A stretch of 64,000 nt of DNA, from NCBI GenBank assembly GCA_040389065.1, contig JAZKAR010000008.1, forward strand, positions 23,479 to 87,478, written 5' to 3'. Both the position numbers and the translations under genes were made by a program. A model generated the notes under the pieces. It saw only the letters and a program-made list of their open reading frames with translations. It made no database searches and was not told the DNA's origin. This document shows positions 25,490 through 34,825 of the stretch, one piece after another. Source of the stretch: JAZKAR01 sp040389065 (GTDB taxonomy: Bacteria; Pseudomonadota; Gammaproteobacteria; Burkholderiales; Casimicrobiaceae). The stretch's first letter is position 1, and each line of letters opens with the position of its first letter.

Positions 25490-26920
25490 TTAAATGCATT
25501 GTTTACTCTCTTTAAGAGCATGTATTTGTTGCCCATCTTGTAAAATAGTAAGGGAAATCACTTCTTTTTCGTTTCGTTCAAAGCTAATTTCTGTGTTAAC
25601 AGCATTTGAAAAAAAAGTATTCTGTGAAAGAGGGAAAATAGGTAATGGCGGTTGTATTCCATACTGAAACATCAAATGATCATCTGTAACGGTAACCTGA
25701 AACGTTACACCGCTTTTAGATATATATTGCCCTACATATTCTTGGTAATCAGGTAAATCAATCGCAATCTTACGCGTACTATTAGCCCATTCATATTCTT
25801 CACCAATAGCGTTCATGATTTCATTTAATAATGGATAGCCTTCATTGGAATTGAGCATCACAATAGCGCCTTTTCCAGTATTTTTATAAAGGCGTAGCTG
25901 TGAAACAAACCCTTCATTCCAACCGCAATGTCCAAAATGAAAACCTTCGTTTGTGCCATTGCAGAAAAATCCTAAACCAACGTTACACAAAAGCCCTAAT
26001 CCAACTCCTTGAGATTCATTGATTTTCTGATCATTCAATTGCTGAGAAAGAAGCATTGTTTCAATAGTGTCTTTTTTTAGAATAGATGGTGTCTTTTTGT
26101 CATGTAATACCTTTAATAGTTCAACACCTACTTTTGCTAAATCTGTAGGCGTTGTCCAAAGCCCTGAAGATGCCATATTAGGGTATATATGAAAGTCTCC
26201 TCTTACGGGCACTCCCTTTTTAGGATGGCCTGTGGCAGTTCGTTTTATCATTGCTTCAGGCAATGGATATTCAAATGAGCTGGAGTCTAAGCCTAATGGT
26301 TCAAATACTAATTCGCGCATCATCTCAGAAAACGGGATTTTAAGCACATCCATCATAAGTTGCTGTGCAATAAGTGTTCCACCGCCTGAGTAACGAAACA
26401 AAGTGCCTGGTAAACTATTGATATTAACCTTGGCTGTGTTAGCGGGGTATTCACCATTTAAAATTTGAATTAACGTTGGCAACATCTCATTTTTTTGATA
26501 TCCAGGAAAACCAGGTACAGTTAGCCCGCCCATATGGCTTAGCAGATGGCGTAATGTTAGTTTAGGTTTCCACTCTTCATGAAAAGGCAACCGCCAGGAA
26601 GAAAGATAATGATGGATATCTTCATCAAGATTCAACTTACCTTCTTGAACTAATTTCATGACGGCTAGGGCAAAAATTGGCTTGCTGATGGAAGCGGCTT
26701 GAAAAAGAGTGTCTGGCGTTACCTTACTTTCAAGCTGGGTATCACTGATACCAAAGCCTTGCGCCCATTCAATTTCAAAGTTATTAATAACCGCAATACT
26801 TGCCCCAGGGGTATGGTAATAAGCCATTCGATCATATAATGTTTGCGGAGCAGCCAAAGGATCACTCGCCGCTGGGCGAAGACACGTTGTAATGCGTTCA
26901 ATACGACTTTTAATATTCAT
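25490..26920 (-). CDS. Serine hydrolase of the class C beta-lactamase/esterase family
   Basis: About 476 residues with the penicillin-binding fold. The SxxK motif is ASISKPIFALAVMKL (~75), the YxG-type second motif is FRYSGGG (~190), and the HCGWNEGF region stands in for the KTG box. The missing classical KTG favours an esterase/peptidase over an antibiotic-hydrolysing enzyme. A C-terminal lipocalin-like domain (YQEYVGQYISKSGV) follows. No clear signal peptide is seen, although the frame can extend to a TTG at 26983. Substrate unknown. Confidence 0.85.
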   Translation of the reverse strand: MNIKSRIERITTCLRPAASDPLAAPQTLYDRMAYYHTPGASIAVINNFEIEWAQGFGISDTQLESKVTPDTLFQAASISKPIFALAVMKLVQEGKLNLDEDIHHYLSSWRLPFHEEWKPKLTLRHLLSHMGGLTVPGFPGYQKNEMLPTLIQILNGEYPANTAKVNINSLPGTLFRYSGGGTLIAQQLMMDVLKIPFSEMMRELVFEPLGLDSSSFEYPLPEAMIKRTATGHPKKGVPVRGDFHIYPNMASSGLWTTPTDLAKVGVELLKVLHDKKTPSILKKDTIETMLLSQQLNDQKINESQGVGLGLLCNVGLGFFCNGTNEGFHFGHCGWNEGFVSQLRLYKNTGKGAIVMLNSNEGYPLLNEIMNAIGEEYEWANSTRKIAIDLPDYQEYVGQYISKSGVTFQVTVTDDHLMFQYGIQPPLPIFPLSQNTFFSNAVNTEISFERNEKEVISLTILQDGQQIHALKESKQCI

Positions 26921-27033
26921 AGGTAATGATTTCTGATGAGGTTTTTTAAAAATAGACACAATGTTTGCTGTTATAAGTATCAAGCTGACACTTAACGCGA
27001 AAACTTCTAACTTTATATTTATACCTAAACAGC

Positions 27034-27987
27034 CTAACCTCTGGGATGATGCTTAGCATGCAAAAGCTTGAGCCGTTCATGCGCCACATGGGTATAGATC
27101 TGCGTGGTTGTAATATTTAAATGCCCCAATAGCATTTGTACAACGCGTAAATCAGCGCCGTGATTTAATAAGTGAGTTGCGAAAGCATGGCGGAGAATAT
27201 GGGGAGACAGCTGCTCTTTTCGAAAACCGGCAATCATGGCGTAGTGCTTAATTCGATACCAAAATGCTTGCCGTGACATCGCTTCACCGCGTTGTGTAAT
27301 AAAAAGAGCTTCTTGTGCACTATTAGCACCGCCTAATAAAACATACGCTTCTTTGAGATAGCGATTAATCCAGAAAATGGCCTCATCGCCTAATGGAACC
27401 AGCCGTTCTTTATCGCCTTTTCCTGATACACGCACTACCCCCATATCAAGCCGCACCTGTTCATGTTTTAAGGTAACGAGTTCGGTTACTCTCAGCCCGG
27501 TTGCGTAAATGGTTTCGATCATAGCCCGATCTCTTAATCCAATGGTTTCCTCTACATTGGGAGCATGGAGCAATGCTTCTACTTGTGCTTCAGACAGTAA
27601 TTTGGGTAATGATCGATAGTGGCGGCGTGTTTTGATCAGCGCTGTGGGGTTATCTGTTCGGGTGCCTTGTTCTACTAAATAATTGTAGTAACGCTTTAGC
27701 GTTGCCAGCAACCGCAATACAGAACTGTTAAGCGCACCTTTGCTGAAGCGATAAGCCAGTAAGCCCTCAAGCTCATCACGCTTAGCGTGTAGTAGCGCTT
27801 CTATAGGGTCGCGCTCCATTAGCTGGCCTAAGTCTTCGCCAGCTAGCACTAAATCGCTGCGATAAGCAGATAGAGTATTTTTAGAAAGACCTTCAGTAAG
27901 CCATAACGTATCGCAAAAGGCATCAGCTAATGATCGTAAGGCGACACTAGAAGCCGTTTTATCAGTAGAGGCAGAGGAGTGAGTCAT
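27034..27987 (-). CDS. xerD: Tyrosine recombinase XerD
   Basis: This 317-residue recombinase, with XerC, resolves chromosome dimers at dif under FtsK control. The catalytic residues are all visible: Arg in ATGLRVTELVTL, Lys in VSGKGDKERLVPLG, HxxR in HILRHAFATHLL, His in MLLGHLNI and the nucleophile in TQIYTHV. N-terminal SAM-like domain and length fit XerD better than XerC. The second Xer-type gene at 43708 would then be its partner. It lies 13 bp downstream of the lipoprotein gene. Confidence 0.92.
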   Translation of the reverse strand: MTHSSASTDKTASSVALRSLADAFCDTLWLTEGLSKNTLSAYRSDLVLAGEDLGQLMERDPIEALLHAKRDELEGLLAYRFSKGALNSSVLRLLATLKRYYNYLVEQGTRTDNPTALIKTRRHYRSLPKLLSEAQVEALLHAPNVEETIGLRDRAMIETIYATGLRVTELVTLKHEQVRLDMGVVRVSGKGDKERLVPLGDEAIFWINRYLKEAYVLLGGANSAQEALFITQRGEAMSRQAFWYRIKHYAMIAGFRKEQLSPHILRHAFATHLLNHGADLRVVQMLLGHLNITTTQIYTHVAHERLKLLHAKHHPRG

Positions 27988-28000
27988 GGATCAACCTGAT

Positions 28001-28804
28001 TTATGTAGCTCTTGAGTTAGGGGCAAGCGTTGGTGTAGCGGGGGCAGCAGGTAGTTTAATTGTAGGGGTAGGTGTTGGGCTAGGGGGTTGTGTTGGATTT
28101 TGTTGGTTTGGTTTCGCGGGTATAGGTGTAGTTGTCTCGGGATTTTTATTAGCAGGGTTACAGTTACAACCTTTTGATAGAGGTTTTTTAGTGCGTTTTT
28201 TCTTATGCACTTTTTTCGTTGTTGAGGTTTCTTTTGTTTCTGTAGATATTTTCTTTTCGATAGTTGAAAAATCATAAGGAACAAGAGAAGAAGGCGGTGG
28301 AGCGGGTGGCGTATTTTCTTTAGGCGGTTCTTCACAGCGAAAGGTGCCTACAATTTCATACACACTGCCTTGCCAGGTGTTAGTAATTTTCTTTTGTTGT
28401 TCGATTATATGAAGCGGTTTGGTGGGCTTGATATCTTCGCAAGTATGTTGCGCTTCTTCCATAAAATAGCGTTCAACATCTAAGGTAGGCACTAGAGAGT
28501 TGCCTTCTACCCTGAGTTTATACTGAGGTGTTGGCGATTCTTGGTTTGTTTTCTCAACGTGGCTGTAAATGCCCATATGTTTAGAGCTGCGTTTTATATG
28601 ATCTGTATACTCAACAGGTAAAGAAGGCATGGAGGGTAATTTAGGAAGAGCGCTGCATCCCCCTAGCAGAAGTGCTCCTAAAATTCCTAAAGGAATAGAT
28701 ACTTTAAATGGTTGGAAAATAGGTTGAGCAACGATTTGATTCGCGCAGTATATAAGTGAAACTTTAAATGAAGCTGCTAGTGACGCAAAATGGGCTTTAG
28801 GCAT
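28001..28804 (-). CDS. Proline-rich putative lipoprotein
   Basis: About 267 residues. A hydrophobic segment ending in the lipobox LLGGC suggests an outer-membrane lipoprotein, though the segment is further from the start than usual. The middle has an ordered Cys-containing domain (KLRVEGNSLVPTLDVERYF, YEIVGTFRCEEPP). The last ~100 residues are Lys-rich and then Pro/Thr-rich low complexity with a CNCNP motif, probably a flexible wall-spanning tail. The frame extends to GTG 28870. No family recognised; it is in an operon with xerD. Confidence 0.65.
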   Translation of the reverse strand: MPKAHFASLAASFKVSLIYCANQIVAQPIFQPFKVSIPLGILGALLLGGCSALPKLPSMPSLPVEYTDHIKRSSKHMGIYSHVEKTNQESPTPQYKLRVEGNSLVPTLDVERYFMEEAQHTCEDIKPTKPLHIIEQQKKITNTWQGSVYEIVGTFRCEEPPKENTPPAPPPSSLVPYDFSTIEKKISTETKETSTTKKVHKKKRTKKPLSKGCNCNPANKNPETTTPIPAKPNQQNPTQPPSPTPTPTIKLPAAPATPTLAPNSRAT

Positions 28805-29047
28805 GAATGATGCTCGTATCACGTGAGTTCGAAGTAACCGTAGTATTCTATCCTTCGGTAAGGTTATCACTTTCTTGTGCTAATCACGCATATATGAGCA
28901 TTTTTTTAGCTTTTTTTCAATTAACGGGCTTGCCGCAGCTCAGGGTAAGGGGAAGCTATAACGGGCGAAGTGCTAGATTGACATCTGACTCTCGTGGCGG
29001 CAAATTCTGTTGAATGCGGTGTTAGAAAGGTATATACCTACAATTGG

Positions 29048-29482
29048 CTAATAGTGCTTACTAGTAATAAGTTTTTTAAAATCTAAGAGAAAATCTTTGA
29101 TGCTGCCTTGATAGTACCAAATTAAGCCACACATAAAGTAAAGACACAAAGAAGCTGTGAAATTAGCCTCTCTCATCAGTTCTAGAGCTATAGGTTTTTT
29201 AAAATACCAATAAATCGAATAGCAACCATCGACTGAAAACCAAGTATAAAAGAGCATTAAAGGAAAGTATTTCCATTGGCGCTTAACAATAACCCTCATG
29301 CTCCAAGGTGCTGTTAAGTACGTAAAAAAAGCCATAATAAAGCTAATTGGTATATCCCAATCAGGTGCTGCATAGTAGTATGAGCCAATAATTAATAATG
29401 AAATTCCACCAGCTAATGTAAATAGCTTCCAAGGGCGTTTATATTCGATCAGTAATTTATTAAAGGCTTCTTTCCTATCCAT
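29048..29482 (-). CDS. Small inner-membrane protein, unknown
   Basis: This 144-residue protein has about four hydrophobic helices (LFTLAGGISLLIIGSYYY, ISFIMAFFTYLTAPWSM, YFPLMLFYTWFSVDGCYSI, LCLYFMCGLIWYYQG) and basic/aromatic ends. No motif or family recognised. Flanked by the lipoprotein/xerD and CMD/purL groups on the same strand. Confidence 0.6.
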   Translation of the reverse strand: MDRKEAFNKLLIEYKRPWKLFTLAGGISLLIIGSYYYAAPDWDIPISFIMAFFTYLTAPWSMRVIVKRQWKYFPLMLFYTWFSVDGCYSIYWYFKKPIALELMREANFTASLCLYFMCGLIWYYQGSIKDFLLDFKKLITSKHY

Positions 29483-29544
29483 AGATTATGCTACGAGGGA
29501 GAAGGTTGGGGTGATAATGTTTTATTCCTTAAGGTTACTCGCGT

Positions 29545-29976
29545 CTATTGAGCTTCTTCCAACGTTTTTAGCGACAATCCACGGGCAGTAAGAACCGTAT
29601 GCAGTGCCTGCATACCATGAATGGCAGCAGGGAAGCCTGCGTAAACGGTCATTTGCATAATCACTTCTAGCAAGGCGCTAGGACTGCACCCTACATTCAA
29701 TGCACCATGAATATGAATTTCTAACTCTTCAGGGGCTTTACCTAAGGCTGTTAATGCTGAAACAATCGCCAGCTCTCGCGTGGCTAAATCAAGCGCTGGG
29801 CGACTCATAATATCGCCATAGGCGTACTTAACAATATGATGCGCAAAGTCAGGCGAAATAACCTTCATACGGTCAATAAACTGTGTGCCTGTGGCTCCAA
29901 AAATAGATTGAATATACGAGTAGCCCCGTTCATAGCGGTCTTCACTACCTGCCTGATGTTCGGGGGTATTCTTCAT
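29545..29976 (-). CDS. Carboxymuconolactone decarboxylase (CMD/AhpD-like) family protein
   Basis: This 143-residue helical protein has the CMD pattern: RPALDLATRELAIVSALTAL, ELEIHIHGALNVGCSPSALLEVIMQ and YAGFPAAIHGM. A single Cys replaces the CxxC pair of AhpD, so a decarboxylase-like or unknown role is likelier than alkylhydroperoxidase. It starts 34 bp after purL ends on the same strand, so it could be read through from purL, but no metabolic link to purines is known. Confidence 0.87.
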   Translation of the reverse strand: MKNTPEHQAGSEDRYERGYSYIQSIFGATGTQFIDRMKVISPDFAHHIVKYAYGDIMSRPALDLATRELAIVSALTALGKAPEELEIHIHGALNVGCSPSALLEVIMQMTVYAGFPAAIHGMQALHTVLTARGLSLKTLEEAQ

Positions 29977-30010
29977 AAAGCTATTGTTCCTATTGTTTTA
30001 GCCATGGTTC

Positions 30011-33000
30011 CTATTTTAACCATGCATGAGCATTTTGAAATATTTTCAACCAAGGAGACGCTTCAAACGATTGCCATTCTTGAGGTGCCCATGAAAGTTG
30101 CGACATTCTGAATACCCGCTCAGGGTGAGGCATCATTAAGGTAAAGCGCCCATCTTCTGAAGTAAAGCCATTATAGCCGCCAGAGGAACCATTAGGATTT
30201 TCAGGATAGTGTTCGGTAGGTTTAGCATGCCCATCTACATAGCGTAGCACAGCAAGCGATTGCGCTTTTTCAAACGATGGTACATCGGGCCATAATGTAC
30301 GGCCTTCACCGTGCGACACCACCACAGGCAAGCGTGAACCTTCCATTCCCTGAAAGAAAATAGAGGGCGTAGGCAGTAACTCAACCAACGATAGCCGAGC
30401 TTCAAATTGTTCAGATCTGTTGCGATGAAAGGTAGGCCAATGCGCTGCGCCAGGAATTAAATTTTTTAACTGACCCATCATCTGGCAGCCATTGCATACA
30501 CCTAGCGCAAAGCTATCGTAGCGTTCAAAAAAGCGTTGAAACTGCTCACTTAATGAAGGATTAAAAAGAATGCTTTTTGCCCAGCCGCCTCCGGCGCCTA
30601 ATACATCACCAAACGAAAAGCCGCCGCATGCAGCAAATCCTGTAAAGTCCTTAAGATTATGGCGTCCATCAATCAGATCACTCATATGTACATCAACCGC
30701 ATCAAAGCCTGCGCGGGTAAAGGCGGCTGCCATTTCAACATGACCATTCACCCCTTGCTCACGTAAAACTGCAATGCGAGGGCGCTTAAGTTTGAGGGCA
30801 GCAGATGAGGGATATTGAGCCGATGTTTCAGTTTGAATAGAGGCTAGATCAAAGCTTAATGAACTTGCTTTTAGCCCTTGGTCAGTCGTGTCTAATAACG
30901 TTGCAAGGGTGTCATCTGCACAATGAGGTTCATCGCGCAGCCGCTGTATATTCGCACTTACCATTGACCAGGCTTGATGTAAATCTTCTAGCGCTTCATC
31001 TAAAACCAATGTGGTATCTTCAAACACCAACACGCGTTGATCTTCTCGTAATACAGCAACCGGGAAGGCATTGAATGCTGCTAGCGCCTTTTGTAAATAC
31101 TCACGGTCTTGCTGACGAATTTGGATAACCACACCCAGCTCTTCATTAAATAATTGCTCAAGTGTGGCGCCGCGTTGCGTTTCAAGCGTAATGGTTAAAC
31201 CGACTTTGCTGGCAAATGCCATTTCACATAGTGTTGCCCAAACACCGCCATCAGAACGGTCATGATACGCTGTGATCAGATCTTGATGATTTAGTGCCTG
31301 AATGGTAGAAAAGAAGTTTTTAAACTGTTCAGGGTCATCTAAGTCAGGCGATTTATCTGCTAGTTGCTGGTACACCTGCGCTAATGCAGAACCGCCTAAA
31401 CGCTGTTGGCCTAAATCAATTAACCATAATTCAGTACCAAGCTCTAAACTCAACTCAGGCGTTAAGGTGCGCAACACATTATCTACTGGGGCAAACGCTG
31501 AAATAATGAGTGAAAGCGGCGAAACGGCTTCACGCTTTTCATCATTTTCAGTCCAGGTGGTGCGCATAGAGAGTGAATCTTTTCCTACAGGAATACTAAT
31601 ACCTAAGGCTGGGCAAAGCTCTTTACCAACGGCTTTAACCGTATCAAACAGAGCTGCATCTTCGGTAGCATCACCGCATGCTGCCATCCAATTAGCAGAA
31701 AGCTTTACGGTACTTAGACCACCTCGAATAGACGTGGCGGCTAAATTAGTTAGCGCTTCACCAATTGCCATACGTCCCGATGCAGCTGGCGAAAGCAAAG
31801 CAAGCGGCGTGCGCTCGCCCATTGTCATGGCTTCACCTTCAAGGGTGTCATACCCTAACGTTGTAACCGCCACATCGGCAACAGGCACTTGCCAAGCACC
31901 CACCATTTGATCACGATGTGTAAAACCACCCACACTGCGATCGCCAATGGTAATCAGAAAGCTTTTATCTGCAACTGCAGGAAAGCGCAGTACACGGTAG
32001 GCAGCTTCGTGTAAAAGAATGCCTTCGCGTTGTAAGGGTTTATCAGGCGCAGCTACACAATCAGATCGATTGATTGTTTTTGTCAGTTTAGGAGGCTTAC
32101 CTAATAACACCGACATAGGCATATCAACAGGCGCATTGTTAAAGTGAGCGTCTTCTACTTTCAGTTGAAGCTCATCGGTAACCACGCCAGCGATAGCAAC
32201 AGGGCAACGCTCGCGCTCGCAAAAGGCCTTAAATGTTTCCCATTGGTCAGGATGAATCGCTAACACATAACGTTCTTGCGATTCGTTACACCATATCTCT
32301 CGGGGCGACATGCCTGGTTCTTCACTGGGCAGCTCGCGTAAATTAAATATTGCGCCCTTGTCAGCACCATGAACAATTTCAGGAAATGCATTTGAAACGC
32401 CGCCAGCGCCTACATCATGAATCGATAAAATAGGATTTTTTGCGCCTAGTTGCCAGCAGCGATCAATCACTTCCTGAGCGCGCCGTTGAATTTCTGGGTT
32501 GCTGCGTTGTACCGAATCAAAGTCTAACGACTCTTGGTTGGTTCCTGATACCAGGCTAGAGGCTGCGCCGCCGCCTAATCCAATGCGTAAGCCAGGGCCA
32601 CCGATTTGTACAAGGTGCGTGCCAGCGGGTAGCGCATGCTTCGCTAAATGATCATCACGGATATTGCCGATACCACCAGCGATCATAATAGGCTTATGGT
32701 AGGCACGAATTTGCCCATTGATGTTTAATTCAAAGGTACGGAAGTATCCACCCAAATTAGGGCGACCAAACTCATTATTAAACGAAGCCCCCCCGATGGG
32801 GCCTTCCATCATAATTTCTAGAGGTGAGGCAAGGCGAGGGGAGAGCCCACCCACTGTTTCCCAAGGCTCCATTCGGTGTTCGATGCGTAGATGAGAAACA
32901 CTAAAGCCGGTAAGGCCTGCTTTAGGTTTTCCGCCAATACCAGTTGCACCCTCATCGCGAATCTCACCGCCTGAACCTGTAGCTGCGCCTGAGAAAGGGG

Positions 33001-33916
33001 CAATTGCGGTAGGGTGGTTATGGGTTTCAACCTTCATGAGAGTATGCGTTAGTTCATGGTGGTAACGATACTGCCCATCTTGATCAGGATAAAAGCGATC
33101 AATCGATGCGCCTTCCATCACGGCTGAGTTATCTGAATAGGCTATTTTTGTGTGTTGGGGGTTTTGCGCATGGGTATGCCGAATCATTGCAAAAAGAGAT
33201 TCAGGCTGTTCTTTACCATCAATTACCCAATCAGCATTAAAGATTTTGTGACGGCAATGCTCTGAGTTGGCTTGCGCAAACATCATCAGCTCTACATCCG
33301 TCGGGTCACGCTTTACTTCTGAAAAATAGCTATAGAGATAATCAATTTCATCGTCTGAAAGTGCTAAGCCTTGTTCGTTATTGGCGCGAATCAAAGCTTT
33401 CTTACCCTCTTTTTTTACAGGTATCGTATTTAGCGGTTGAGGCGCTTGTTGTTCAAATAATGCCCAGCAAGAAGGAAGCGAATCTACAATAGATTCTGTC
33501 ATTGAATCATGCAATGCTGTAGCCAGAGTTTGAAGTTGTGTTGCATCAAGCTTAGCCGAGCTTTTAACTCGATAAATAATGCCTCGTTCAACGCGGTGCA
33601 CGTTCTTAAGACCGCATCGATGCGCAATATCGGTAGCCTTTGAGGCCCAGGGCGACACAGTTCCTACCCGTGGAATCACATAGAGAAGTATTTCTTCATT
33701 CACGCTTTGGGGCGTTCCTGCTGTTGCATTCAATAGCGTTTCTAATTTTTCTTTTTGAGAAGCATCAAGTGTTTCATGGCTTGCCAAGGGATAAAAATAA
33801 TTGCTTTGAATACTTTCTATACTATAGAGAAAGAGCTGCTTAAGTGCATCTAAATGCTTTTGAATACGAAAGGAGGAAAGGGCAGGCTGCGGATCTACAA
33901 AGCAAAGAAAGTGCAT
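30011..33916 (-). CDS. purL: Phosphoribosylformylglycinamidine synthase, single-chain PurL
   Basis: This 1301-residue enzyme makes FGAM from FGAR, ATP and glutamine in purine synthesis. It has the full beta/gammaproteobacterial architecture: N-terminal PurS-like domain, two AIRS-like synthase halves (MMFAQANSEHCRHKIFNADW, then GGEIRDEGATGIGGKPKAG) and a C-terminal class I glutaminase with nucleophile FALGVCNGCQMMGQL and His/Glu in MMPHPERVFR. It is intact with no frame breaks. A GGTGG box precedes ATG 33916. Large single-chain PurL argues against most alphaproteobacteria, which use split PurL/Q/S. Confidence 0.97.
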   Translation of the reverse strand: MHFLCFVDPQPALSSFRIQKHLDALKQLFLYSIESIQSNYFYPLASHETLDASQKEKLETLLNATAGTPQSVNEEILLYVIPRVGTVSPWASKATDIAHRCGLKNVHRVERGIIYRVKSSAKLDATQLQTLATALHDSMTESIVDSLPSCWALFEQQAPQPLNTIPVKKEGKKALIRANNEQGLALSDDEIDYLYSYFSEVKRDPTDVELMMFAQANSEHCRHKIFNADWVIDGKEQPESLFAMIRHTHAQNPQHTKIAYSDNSAVMEGASIDRFYPDQDGQYRYHHELTHTLMKVETHNHPTAIAPFSGAATGSGGEIRDEGATGIGGKPKAGLTGFSVSHLRIEHRMEPWETVGGLSPRLASPLEIMMEGPIGGASFNNEFGRPNLGGYFRTFELNINGQIRAYHKPIMIAGGIGNIRDDHLAKHALPAGTHLVQIGGPGLRIGLGGGAASSLVSGTNQESLDFDSVQRSNPEIQRRAQEVIDRCWQLGAKNPILSIHDVGAGGVSNAFPEIVHGADKGAIFNLRELPSEEPGMSPREIWCNESQERYVLAIHPDQWETFKAFCERERCPVAIAGVVTDELQLKVEDAHFNNAPVDMPMSVLLGKPPKLTKTINRSDCVAAPDKPLQREGILLHEAAYRVLRFPAVADKSFLITIGDRSVGGFTHRDQMVGAWQVPVADVAVTTLGYDTLEGEAMTMGERTPLALLSPAASGRMAIGEALTNLAATSIRGGLSTVKLSANWMAACGDATEDAALFDTVKAVGKELCPALGISIPVGKDSLSMRTTWTENDEKREAVSPLSLIISAFAPVDNVLRTLTPELSLELGTELWLIDLGQQRLGGSALAQVYQQLADKSPDLDDPEQFKNFFSTIQALNHQDLITAYHDRSDGGVWATLCEMAFASKVGLTITLETQRGATLEQLFNEELGVVIQIRQQDREYLQKALAAFNAFPVAVLREDQRVLVFEDTTLVLDEALEDLHQAWSMVSANIQRLRDEPHCADDTLATLLDTTDQGLKASSLSFDLASIQTETSAQYPSSAALKLKRPRIAVLREQGVNGHVEMAAAFTRAGFDAVDVHMSDLIDGRHNLKDFTGFAACGGFSFGDVLGAGGGWAKSILFNPSLSEQFQRFFERYDSFALGVCNGCQMMGQLKNLIPGAAHWPTFHRNRSEQFEARLSLVELLPTPSIFFQGMEGSRLPVVVSHGEGRTLWPDVPSFEKAQSLAVLRYVDGHAKPTEHYPENPNGSSGGYNGFTSEDGRFTLMMPHPERVFRMSQLSWAPQEWQSFEASPWLKIFQNAHAWLK

Positions 33917-34166
33917 GAAACCACCATGAAGTGAATGAGACGATTGGACATCTTATTAAGCGCGGGTTGAATAACCAAACAAAATTATCTACGCTAACGT
34001 GTACGAGTAATAAGTTCCGTTTGAAAGATGTTAGTCATTTTACCTTGATTCGGTCGCATGGGCATATTTTAGTATAGGAAAGGTGTTGGAAAAATGTACT
34101 GACAAACTTGACAATTTAATTAAAAAATGTATTATTAATAAATTGATAGTAATGCTAGGGAATTTT

Positions 34167-34649
34167 ATGCTGCCGATCAACCAAATTGATAGTGTTTGCC
34201 AGCGCGTTCCTGAAGAAAATCGATCAGACGTACTGCTTAAGCACCTTCTGAAACATATTGATACACGTATGGGCAGTTTGTTAAAAGAAGCACTACGCGA
34301 GCATGACTTAAATCATGTGAGCTTTACAGCGCTTTTGATGCTATATAACGCACAGGCTGATAGCATTAATCCCTCTGTATTAAGTGCTGCAACAGGCGAA
34401 TCACGGGCAAATGTTACGCGTATATGCGATGAGCTTCTTAAAAAAGGGTTATTGACACGAGCGCCGAGTCAAGAAGATCGTCGGCGTATTGATTTAAAGC
34501 TGGCACCAGCCGGAGAGGCTGAAATAGAGCGGTTACTGCCTTTAATGCGTATAAAGCTTTCGGTACTCTTTAGTTGTTTTGATAACCAAGAAAAGAAAGA
34601 ACTAGAGACCTTACTCAAACGATTGTTAACGCACCTATGTAAGTACTAG
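34167..34649 (+). CDS. MarR-family repressor of the adjacent efflux operon
   Basis: This 160-residue winged-helix protein has SVLSAATGESRANVTRICDELLKKGLLTR (recognition helix) and EDRRRIDLKLAPAGEAEI (wing), as in MarR/EmrR-type repressors. ATG 34167 has AGGGA at proper spacing; the frame opens at 34083. It precedes nodT-emrA-emrB on the same strand by ~175 bp, the common order for drug-efflux operons, so it probably represses them and is released by phenolic or drug-like ligands. Confidence 0.9.
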   Translation: MLPINQIDSVCQRVPEENRSDVLLKHLLKHIDTRMGSLLKEALREHDLNHVSFTALLMLYNAQADSINPSVLSAATGESRANVTRICDELLKKGLLTRAPSQEDRRRIDLKLAPAGEAEIERLLPLMRIKLSVLFSCFDNQEKKELETLLKRLLTHLCKY

Positions 34650-34825
34650 CATTTGTAACTATTAGCAATTACATACATTATCAATATGGGCTATCGTAGC
34701 TGTTTCTATTCAGCCCTTTAGACTATTAAAGCTAGTTTTAAAATATAGCTAAAAAGATCAGCTAAAAAGAAGACTACCATTAACCAAGCCGCTGAAGGTT
34801 CTTTTTACAGGCAGGTAATTGAAAA

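Noticed and set aside
27991..28335. 114-codon Lys/Arg/Leu-rich minus-strand frame
   Set aside because: Alternative frame of the Pro-rich tail of the lipoprotein gene; low complexity only.
31302..31910. 202-codon plus-strand frame
   Set aside because: Lies wholly antisense to the intact purL gene; Ser/Ala-rich shadow with no ribosome site or known motif.
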